Shown in pieces: positions 53,898-64,000 of a stretch of DNA of 64,000 bases. Position 1 is the first letter of the stretch. Each line of letters begins with the position of its first letter. The translations under genes were made by a program, and so were the position numbers. The stretch is from Hydractinia symbiolongicarpus (Eukaryota; Cnidaria; Hydrozoa; Anthoathecata; Hydractiniidae), in NCBI RefSeq assembly GCF_029227915.1, contig NC_079883.1, positions 11,408,001-11,472,000 on the forward strand, read 5' to 3'. Below the pieces are notes generated by a model that saw only the letters and a program-made list of their open reading frames with translations, was not told the DNA's origin and searched no databases.

Positions 53898-54278
53898 TTA
53901 CTTCTTCTGTCCTTTGTCGTTCTTCTTTGGGAGTAAGACAGCTTGAATGTTTGGCAAAACACCACCAGCTGCAATGGTTACACCGCTCAAAAGTTTGTTT
54001 AATTCTTCATCATTACGAACAGCCAATTGTAAATGTCTTGGAATAATCCTAGCTTTTTTGTTGTCTCTTGCTGCGTTACCAGCCAACTCCAATATCTCAG
54101 CAGATAAATATTCCAAGACGGCTGCTAAGTAAACTGGTGCTCCAGATCCAATTCGGTTAGCATAGTGCCCTCTACGAAGGAATCTATGCACTCTACCGAC
54201 TGGAAATTGAAGTCCAGCTCTTGAGGATCTTGTCTTGGCTTTAGCCTTAGCTTTTCCACCTTTTCCACGTCCAGACAT
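53898..54278 (-). CDS. Histone H2A (unit 10)
   Basis: Predicted protein identical to unit 2. One private change (T-to-G, 53885) lies between the stop codon and the stem-loop. Confidence 0.98.
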   Translation of the reverse strand: MSGRGKGGKAKAKAKTRSSRAGLQFPVGRVHRFLRRGHYANRIGSGAPVYLAAVLEYLSAEILELAGNAARDNKKARIIPRHLQLAVRNDEELNKLLSGVTIAAGGVLPNIQAVLLPKKNDKGQKK

Positions 54279-54562
54279 AACTGCGATTTGATTTGTAAGT
54301 TAATACAAAAACGTACGAATATTTAACGTAAGTGTTAACGAAATAAACTTTACTCGTTTTTTCATCATAAAAATAGGATCGAAATCATGTTTTTTTAACC
54401 AATCATAATTAAGTATTAAACAAAAGATTTTTTTTTTAACCAATTAAATTGCGTATCGGCGTTTTCGGATCGAATTCGATCCGATTTTTTTACTTATAAA
54501 CAAAAAGTTTTGACTTGCAGTTTAATGCTTATTTACAAGTTAAGTAGCAAAAATTTTTAACC

Positions 54563-54967
54563 ATGTCTGACGCAGCAGCTAAAGGAGGAAAACAGGCACC
54601 TAAAGTAGCCAAGAAAGGTGAAAAAAGAGCCGGCAAAAAAGGAGGAAAGATTGGTGGAACTGGTGAAAAGAAACGCAAGAGAAAGAGAAAGGAAAGTTAT
54701 GCTATTTACATCTACAATGTTTTGAAACAAGTTCACCCAGATGTCGGAGTTTCAAGCAAAGCTATGAGCATCATGAACTCATTTGTCAACGACATCTTTG
54801 AGCGCATTGCTTCCGAAGCTTCGCGTTTGGCTCTTCAAAACAAAAAGTCGACCATCTCTTCTCGTGAAATTCAAACCGCAGTACGTCTTCTCTTGCCTGG
54901 AGAACTTGCAAAACACGCAGTCAGTGAAGGAACAAAAGCCGTCACAAAATACACAAGCAGCAAGTAA
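54563..54967 (+). CDS. Histone H2B (unit 10)
   Basis: Predicted protein identical to unit 2. Confidence 0.98.
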   Translation: MSDAAAKGGKQAPKVAKKGEKRAGKKGGKIGGTGEKKRKRKRKESYAIYIYNVLKQVHPDVGVSSKAMSIMNSFVNDIFERIASEASRLALQNKKSTISSREIQTAVRLLLPGELAKHAVSEGTKAVTKYTSSK

Positions 54968-55429
54968 ACCAACGTCTACCAAACACAAACGGTCTTTTTT
55001 AAGACCACACATCTTTAAAAAAACATTTACTTGGCGTCACTACAAGTTAACCGAAGTTAATAAAACTTCTAAATAATGTGCTTAAGAACACTAGCCTACA
55101 TTTAAAATACTTCCCCATGTGTGTGTGTGGATTAGCTTCACTTTTCATACGTATTATTAGCTGTACTTGCAGAAAAGACAAGTACATTGATCCATGTTAT
55201 TGCTTACATTTAACTTAACCCAGCTTTTCACGGAAACACTCCCAGGCAAATTAACCCTACAAAGTATTTCTAAATTTTTTTTGTGTCATATATGACATAG
55301 TATCGTATAGCAATAAATGTAACTGTGACAAGACTTTACACATTGTGTAATTTGGAAGCGTGCACAAAGTAATGTTTTAAAAGATTTGTGGCTATAAAAA
55401 TAGCCGTTTTTGTTGAGCAATGACAACGC

Positions 55430-55786
<357 letters not shown>

Positions 55787-56264
55787 TTAACAGAATTCAG
55801 ACAGCTTTAAAAAGAGGCCATAAAATTACCTACTGCTCGTGGAAACACCCTAATTAACCAATAGAGTTGCGTCATTACAAAATGTTCCGAACATTTTGTA
55901 CATTTTTTTAAGTAAAACTGTAGTTTTTTTAAAAATTCGTGGTCTTAATGTTTCAGTAAGGCAATAAATTTGGCATCGTTGGAATTCGCCAAACCTTCTG
56001 CTACTTACTAAAAAAAAAAAAAGTCAAAAGCTTTTGTGTATCAGAAGATACAGCCGTTTTCCCGTAGCCAAAAAACACAGATTTTATAAAAATGTTAAAG
56101 TAATGAGCGTAATGTCATTATGCAGCCAATCAGAAATTACTTTCTTAGCACCAATCAAATGGTTTGTTTTGAACCTTAGCTGTCAATCAATATGAGAAAT
56201 AAAACTTTGGCGCGATAGTGCATTTTAGACCGTCTTGTGTATCCGTACTACATCGACTTCTTAA

Positions 56265-56678
<414 letters not shown>

Positions 56679-57039
56679 GCATCTTACCAAACAAAAAACG
56701 GCTATTTTTATAGCCACACATCCATAAAAAATATTACGGCTAGCTTTTTATATCAAACTTTGTTCTGCTTTCTGTTTAAATTTTATGCTACATAAAAATT
56801 TTATGCTACATAAAGTTTGACAATGTTAAAAATATGAAGGGCAAGAAAAGTAAAAGCAAGAAAATAAGAAATTTAAAAACGAAAATACTTAAACTTAGGG
56901 AATCTAATCTTAAAATTACTCTTTTTTAACTGTTTAAGTGACTTAAACAAGTTTAACTTTGTACCAAGATAATGTTTTTTTGTAAATGTGTGGCTATAAA
57001 AATAGCCGTTTGTTAATGTAATAGCCAGATACACACAAA

Positions 57040-57591
57040 TTATTTTTTTGCGGTCTTCTTTGCTGCCTTTTTGGGAGTCTTTTTGACCTTCTTTGCTGCA
57101 GGTTTTTTAGCAACAGGCTTCTTTGTGGGTTTCTTAGCTGCTGGTTTCTTAGCCGAGGCTTTCTTTGTGGCAGGCTTCTTTGCTGCTTTCTTTGGCGTGC
57201 TCTTCTTTGCTGGCTTCTTTTTTGGTGTACTTTTCTTTGCAGTAGGCTTCTTTGCCGTTGGCTTTTTTGCTGCGGCCTTTTTCTTAGGTTTTTCTTTTTT
57301 TACCTGACCTAGCTTGAATGATCCAGAAGCACCAGTGCCTTTAGTTTGAATCAAATCGCCTGATGTTACTCCTCGTTTAAGAGCCATTTTCAGATGATGA
57401 TCTGAGTTTTCAGCAACTTTGTAATTTGCATGAATATATTTTGTAATAGCTTGGCGAGATGAACCACCGCGTTCCTTTAGGGTAGCGATAGCAGCCTTGA
57501 TCATGTCCACATATTTAGGGTGATCAGCTGTCTTCTTTGCAGCAGGTTTCTTCTTGGGTGCGATTTTCTTTGGAGAAGCTGCTTCACTCAT
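57040..57591 (-). CDS. Linker histone H1 (unit 10)
   Basis: Predicted protein identical to unit 2. Confidence 0.96.
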   Translation of the reverse strand: MSEAASPKKIAPKKKPAAKKTADHPKYVDMIKAAIATLKERGGSSRQAITKYIHANYKVAENSDHHLKMALKRGVTSGDLIQTKGTGASGSFKLGQVKKEKPKKKAAAKKPTAKKPTAKKSTPKKKPAKKSTPKKAAKKPATKKASAKKPAAKKPTKKPVAKKPAAKKVKKTPKKAAKKTAKK

Positions 57592-58170
57592 TTTTAATGT
57601 TTTCTTACAACAATCCAACGATAAACGATGCTTGTTATCACAGTAGAAGTATACTAAACATTACCGTGTAAATGAGATATAATTTAAGACGGTGCGAAGT
57701 ATGCGGACGTAAAAGTACCACTCCCGGGAATTGATTTGGCGCGAAAACAGAAATGTGTGTTTCTGTACATCGTATAATGTCCGTTTTGGGTGCCGCGACT
57801 ATGCGAAAGCATGTTAATTTTTATTTGTAGCACGACGCAATAGTCTGAAAGAGAAGCTGCTGGAGTTTGAGGTCTTCAGCATTACATCTACTCTGTTAAT
57901 TTGGGCTTCTTCCGCGCCCGTGTTAGGATTTTCATAAAGCGTTCTTTGGTTTGCGTTGCGTATGTCGGCCTACATCATCGACACGGCCTGTTTCCGGCTA
58001 TTAGGAGCAATTCATATATTGGGCACTGCGTTTCGACTTTTTTATTAGACCACAGTAAAAAAATTCACTCACAGAAGTCCCTTTCTTTCATGGCTACAAA
58101 CACGAAGAATTCTGTCGTAAGTAAAACGAATGCGCAAGCCAAAATAACGATGGGGCGAAGTCATAAGCAT

Positions 58171-58243
58171 GGCCCTGTGGCCCAATGGATAAGGCATCTG
58201 ACTACGAATCAGGGGATTCCAGGTTCGACTCCTGGCAGGGTCG
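58171..58243 (+). tRNA. tRNA-Arg(ACG) (unit 10)
   Basis: Matches the unit 2 copy. The unit 11 copy would lie just past the window end. Confidence 0.97.
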
Positions 58244-58565
58244 CACTGTCGCATTTCGGCTGCATGGTCTACTGTGTAACGCGCGCGCACGTTCTGGCGT
58301 AATGCGTTGATAAACGGAATGTACGCAGTCATATTGGAAAGTAATATCACGCACTTAGTATCGTCGCCTTTGTTAGCATTCATGTAAGTTACCATCCACT
58401 CGCTACAGTCGCTCTCCATCCTACGGCTAAATCAACAGCCGTGATTTTTACTATGTCGCCGTCCATCCGTACGCGGTGACAGTTGTAAGCTTTACAGTAA
58501 CGTGACATGCTCCACAAGCAGTTACGGTGTGTGGACGATGCCTATCATGGCAACGCTTGTTCTTT

Positions 58566-58751
58566 ATCGCTTCTCGGCCTAATGGCTAAGATCAAGTGTA
58601 GTATCTGTTCTTATCAGTTTAATATCTGGTAGGCCATTCTCTGAATGGTCAGTATATTAATCTGATTTTTGGCCTTGGGTCATGGAGGTGGATTCATTCA
58701 CGCCGTGACCACGGGTTGCCTTGGTGTTGCACTATTACCGATGGCGGCCCA
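58566..58751 (+). ncRNA. U2 snRNA (unit 11)
   Basis: Matches the unit 2 copy over its full length. Confidence 0.95.
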
Positions 58752-58942
58752 CATAAGCAATAAAAGAATAATAGCAGTCCTCTTTCCGACGGCACTCTGC
58801 ATAGTCTACGGCGGGAACAAAACGCGTACACTGGGGGAGAATACAGCCTATGCCCCGCGACACGGCAGTTTATAACACACTCAAGCCACAAGCATTAACA
58901 AACTTTGAAGGGTACCCTCATGCTACGGTGCAGTTCCAACTC

Positions 58943-59107
58943 ATACTTACCTGACGGGGAAGTAAAGACTGATCAATGAGGGTTTTCTTCCAGAGTGAGG
59001 CTCTTGCATTGCACTACGCTTGGGCTGACCTCTGCGATTACTGCAAACGTCAGTACCTCGACCGTACAATTTCTGGTAGTGGGGGCCTGCGTCCGCGCTC
59101 GCCCCCT
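58943..59107 (+). ncRNA. U1 snRNA variant (unit 11)
   Basis: A-to-C at 59056 (nt 114) removes the outermost pair of the stem TTACTG/CAGTAA of stem-loop III. The Sm site is unaffected. Confidence 0.93.
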
Positions 59108-59458
59108 CCTTAAGTCAAAATGAATGAGCTTAGAAAAGTTGCGCGGCCAAATGTCGGTGGTGACTTAAACGCTAAGGTAAAACCTCGCTTGGCTGTTACG
59201 AAACGTGATTGCGATATAAGTCCTCGGAAGGCGGCGGAATTTTATTTTATTTGCCATTCCGTCAGGGTTATTGGATGATCGGCAATAGATCGAGTTTGTA
59301 TGCATTTGAAAGCTCTTTTTTCTCGTACTATCACCTGAAAATGTCGTAGGAAAATGTCATAGGAAACACTTTCAACAACCGCCACGTTCCTTAATTGTTA
59401 TAACAAGAAATATATCACAGCACCATTGAAATGAAAAGGCAACAAATGAAAATGAAAA

Positions 59459-59576
59459 GCCTACGACACCGGGAGTTCCCAGGCGGTCCCCCATCCAAGT
59501 ACTATCCCGGCCCGACGATGCTTAACTTCCGTGATCAGACGAGAACGGGTGTGTTCATCGTGGTATGGCCGTAGAC
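59459..59576 (-). rRNA. 5S rRNA (unit 11)
   Basis: Matches the unit 2 copy, TTTT terminator included. Confidence 0.96.
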
Positions 59577-59773
59577 ATTAGTAGGGGCAAATACGTGCAA
59601 TTTATTTTGACGTTGTGATCAAATTTTTTTATTTAATTTCTTTGAGTTACTTAGGACAAGGCGTATGCATGGATTATCTATTAGACTTTAAGGTTATAGT
59701 TTTGTGAAAAAAACAATGTTTTTTTAAAGATGTGTGGCTATAAAAATAGCCGTTGTTTTCTGAGTGTAGCGGT

Positions 59774-60154
59774 TTACTTCTTCTGTCCTTTGTCGTTCTT
59801 CTTTGGGAGTAAGACAGCTTGAATGTTTGGCAAAACACCACCAGCTGCAATGGTTACACCGCTCAAAAGTTTGTTTAATTCTTCATCATTACGAACAGCC
59901 AATTGTAAATGTCTTGGAATAATCCTAGCTTTTTTGTTGTCTCTTGCTGCGTTACCAGCCAACTCCAATATCTCAGCAGATAAATATTCCAAGACGGCTG
60001 CTAAGTAAACTGGTGCTCCAGATCCAATTCGGTTAGCATAGTGCCCTCTACGAAGGAATCTATGCACTCTACCGACTGGAAATTGAAGTCCAGCTCTTGA
60101 GGATCTTGTCTTGGCTTTAGCCTTAGCTTTTCCACCTTTTCCACGTCCAGACAT
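59774..60154 (-). CDS. Histone H2A (unit 11)
   Basis: Predicted protein identical to unit 2. A private T-to-C at 60271 lies in its upstream T run, beside a CCAAT box. Confidence 0.98.
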   Translation of the reverse strand: MSGRGKGGKAKAKAKTRSSRAGLQFPVGRVHRFLRRGHYANRIGSGAPVYLAAVLEYLSAEILELAGNAARDNKKARIIPRHLQLAVRNDEELNKLLSGVTIAAGGVLPNIQAVLLPKKNDKGQKK

Positions 60155-60438
60155 AACTGCGATTTGATTTGTAAGTTAATACAAAAACGTACGAATATTT
60201 AACGTAAGTGTTAACGAAATAAACTTTACTCGTTTTTTCATCATAAAAATAGGATCGAAATCATGTTTTTCTAACCAATCATAATTAAGTATTAAACAAA
60301 AGATTTTTTTTTTAACCAATTAAATTGCGTATCGGCGTTTTCGGATCGAATTCGATCCGATTTTTTTACTTATAAACAAAAAGTTTTGACTTGCAGTTTA
60401 ATGCTTATTTACAAGTTAAGTAGCAAAAATTTTTAACC

Positions 60439-60843
60439 ATGTCTGACGCAGCAGCTAAAGGAGGAAAACAGGCACCTAAAGTAGCCAAGAAAGGTGAAAA
60501 AAGAGCCGGCAAAAAAGGAGGAAAGATTGGTGGAACTGGTGAAAAGAAACGCAAGAGAAAGAGAAAGGAAAGTTATGCTATTTACATCTACAATGTTTTG
60601 AAACAAGTTCACCCAGATGTCGGAGTTTCAAGCAAAGCTATGAGCATCATGAACTCATTTGTCAACGACATCTTTGAGCGCATTGCTTCCGAAGCTTCGC
60701 GTTTGGCTCTTCAAAACAAAAAGTCGACCATCTCTTCTCGTGAAATTCAAACCGCAGTACGTCTTCTCTTGCCTGGAGAACTTGCAAAACACGCAGTCAG
60801 TGAAGGAACAAAAGCCGTCACAAAATACACAAGCAGCAAGTAA
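60439..60843 (+). CDS. Histone H2B (unit 11)
   Basis: Predicted protein identical to unit 2. Confidence 0.98.
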   Translation: MSDAAAKGGKQAPKVAKKGEKRAGKKGGKIGGTGEKKRKRKRKESYAIYIYNVLKQVHPDVGVSSKAMSIMNSFVNDIFERIASEASRLALQNKKSTISSREIQTAVRLLLPGELAKHAVSEGTKAVTKYTSSK

Positions 60844-61305
60844 ACCAACGTCTACCAAACACAAACGGTCTTTTTTAAGACCACACATCTTTAAAAAAAC
60901 ATTTACTTGGCGTCACTACAAGTTAACCGAAGTTAATAAAACTTCTAAATAATGTGCTTAAGAACACTAGCCTACATTTAAAATACTTCCCCATGTGTGT
61001 GTGTGGATTAGCTTCACTTTTCATACGTATTATTAGCTGTACTTGCAGAAAAGACAAGTACATTGATCCATGTTATTGCTTACATTTAACTTAACCCAGC
61101 TTTTCACGGAAACACTCCCAGGCAAATTAACCCTACAAAGTATTTCTAAATTTTTTTTGTGTCATATATGACATAGTATCGTATAGCAATAAATGTAACT
61201 GTGACAAGACTTTACACATTGTGTAATTTGGAAGCGTGCACAAAGTAATGTTTTAAAAGATTTGTGGCTATAAAAATAGCCGTTTTTGTTGAGCAATGAC
61301 AACGC

Positions 61306-61662
<357 letters not shown>

Positions 61663-62139
61663 TTAACAGAATTCAGACAGCTTTAAAAAGAGGCCATAAA
61701 ATTACCTACTGCTCGTGGAAACACCCTAATTAACCAATAGAGTTGCGTCATTACAAAATGTTCCGAACATTTTGTACATTTTTTTAAGTAAAACTGTAGT
61801 TTTTTTAAAAATTCGTGGTCTTAATGTTTCAGTAAGGCAATAAATTTGGCATCGTTGGAATTCGCCAAACCTTCTGCTACTTACTAAAAAAAAAAAAGTC
61901 AAAAGCTTTTGTGTATCAGAAGATACAGCCGTTTTCCCGTAGCCAAAAAACACAGATTTTATAAAAATGTTAAAGTAATGAGCGTAATGTCATTATGCAG
62001 CCAATCAGAAATTACTTTCTTAGCACCAATCAAATGGTTTGTTTTGAACCTTAGCTGTCAATCAATATGAGAAATAAAACTTTGGCGCGATAGTGCATTT
62101 TAGACCGTCTTGTGTATCCGTACTACATCGACTTCTTAA

Positions 62140-62553
<414 letters not shown>

Positions 62554-62914
62554 GCATCTTACCAAACAAAAAACGGCTATTTTTATAGCCACACATCCAT
62601 AAAAAATATTACGGCTAGCTTTTTATATCAAACTTTGTTCTGCTTTCTGTTTAAATTTTATGCTACATAAAAATTTTATGCTACATAAAGTTTGACAATG
62701 TTAAAAATATGAAGGGCAAGAAAAGTAAAAGCAAGAAAATAAGAAATTTAAAAACGAAAATACTTAAACTTAGGGAATCTAATCTTAAAATTACTCTTTT
62801 TTAACTGTTTAAGTGACTTAAACAAGTTTAACTTTGTGCCAAGATAATGTTTTTTTGTAAATGTGTGGCTATAAAAATAGCCGTTTGTTAATGTAATAGC
62901 CAGATACACACAAA

Positions 62915-63466
62915 TTATTTTTTTGCGGTCTTCTTTGCTGCCTTTTTGGGAGTCTTTTTGACCTTCTTTGCTGCAGGTTTTTTAGCAACAGGCTTCTTTG
63001 TGGGTTTCTTAGCTGCTGGTTTCTTAGCCGAGGCTTTCTTTGTGGCAGGCTTCTTTGCTGCTTTCTTTGGCGTGCTCTTCTTTGCTGGCTTCTTTTTTGG
63101 TGTACTTTTCTTTGCAGTAGGCTTCTTTGCCGTTGGCTTTTTTGCTGCGGCCTTTTTCTTAGGTTTTTCTTTTTTTACCTGACCTAGCTTGAATGATCCA
63201 GAAGCACCAGTGCCTTTAGTTTGAATCAAATCGCCTGATGTTACTCCTCGTTTAAGAGCCATTTTCAGATGATGATCTGAGTTTTCAGCAACTTTGTAAT
63301 TTGCATGAATATATTTTGTAATAGCTTGGCGAGATGAACCACCGCGTTCCTTTAGGGTAGCGATAGCAGCCTTGATCATGTCCACATATTTAGGGTGATC
63401 AGCTGTCTTCTTTGCAGCAGGTTTCTTCTTGGGTGCGATTTTCTTTGGAGAAGCTGCTTCACTCAT
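62915..63466 (-). CDS. Linker histone H1 (unit 11)
   Basis: Predicted protein identical to unit 2. A private A-to-G at 62838 lies beyond its 3' stem-loop. Confidence 0.96.
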   Translation of the reverse strand: MSEAASPKKIAPKKKPAAKKTADHPKYVDMIKAAIATLKERGGSSRQAITKYIHANYKVAENSDHHLKMALKRGVTSGDLIQTKGTGASGSFKLGQVKKEKPKKKAAAKKPTAKKPTAKKSTPKKKPAKKSTPKKAAKKPATKKASAKKPAAKKPTKKPVAKKPAAKKVKKTPKKAAKKTAKK

Positions 63467-64000
63467 TTTTAATGTTTTCTTACAACAATCCAACGATAAA
63501 CGATGCTTGTTATCACAGTAGAAGTATACTAAACATTACCGTGTAAATGAGATATAATTTAAGACGGTGCGAAGTATGCGGACGTAAAAGTACCACTCCC
63601 GGGAATTGATTTGGCGCGAAAACAGAAATGTGTGTTTCTGTACATCGTATAATGTCCGTTTTGGGTGCCGCGACTATGCGAAAGCATGTTAATTTTTATT
63701 TGTAGCACGACGCAATAGTCTGAAAGAGAAGCTGCTGGAGTTTGAGGTCTTCAGCATTACATCTACTCTGTTAATTTGGGCTTCTTCCGCGCCCGTGTTA
63801 GGATTTTCATAAAGCGTTCTTTGGTTTGCGTTGCGTATGTCGGCCTACATCATCGACACGGCCTGTTTCCGGCTATTAGGAGCAATTCATATATTGGGCA
63901 CTGCGTTTCGACTTTTTTATTAGACCACAGTAAAAAAATTCACTCACAGAAGTCCCTTTCTTTCATGGCTACAAACACGAAGAATTCTGTCGTAAGTAAA

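Noticed and set aside
61726-61953. 75-codon minus-strand frame seen only in unit 11 between H4 and H3
   Set aside because: Opened by the loss of one A in a homopolymer run; absent in all other units.

Overview
The window is a head-to-tail tandem array of one roughly 5.88 kb unit carrying an animal replication-dependent histone quintet together with spliceosomal snRNA, 5S rRNA and tRNA genes. It holds nine complete units plus a nearly complete unit at each end. Counting each unit from the first base of U2 snRNA, units start at (before 1), 5827, 11703, 17579, 23454, 29330, 35206, 41082, 46958, 52834 and 58566. Most are exactly 5,876 bp; unit 4 is 5,875 bp, unit 10 is 5,732 bp, and unit 1 would be 5,902 bp. 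There is no bacterial, viral or mobile-element content. The source is a metazoan: intronless canonical H1, H2A, H2B, H3.2-type and H4 genes end in histone 3' stem-loops, and animal-type U1, U2, 5S and tRNA-Arg genes are present. The protein sequences suggest an invertebrate, possibly an early-branching one, but the species cannot be fixed from this sequence.

Order in each unit (+ strand left to right): U2 snRNA (+), U1 snRNA (+), 5S rRNA (-), H2A (-), H2B (+), H4 (-), H3 (+), H1 (-), tRNA-Arg(ACG) (+), then the next U2. H2A/H2B and H4/H3 are divergent pairs sharing CCAAT-rich spacers. H2B/H4 and H3/H1 are convergent. All five histone genes end in a 16-nt hairpin about 20 nt after the stop codon, followed by a shared ACA.AT(C)..AAAAAACAT-like tail, as expected of non-polyadenylated, cell-cycle-regulated mRNAs. 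U1 and U2 share a 14-bp element about 55 bp upstream of the RNA start, the best candidate for their proximal sequence element. H3 and H1 each have an E2F-like site.

The unit therefore combines Pol II histone genes, Pol II snRNA genes and Pol III 5S and tRNA genes. Together these supply nucleosome proteins, splicing RNAs, ribosomal 5S RNA and an arginine tRNA suited to many of the arginine codons in the histones. I infer that such an array could act as a combined histone-locus/Cajal-body-like domain.

The copies are almost identical. By eye I found only about twenty differences, nearly all private to one unit, which indicates strong recent homogenisation. Several hit function: a 50-bp frameshifting duplication in H3 of unit 1, a nonsense codon in H2B of unit 7 (with two further changes just upstream), a broken Sm site in U2 of unit 8, a 144-bp deletion removing the 3' end of 5S in unit 10, and H4 Ile21Phe in unit 3.
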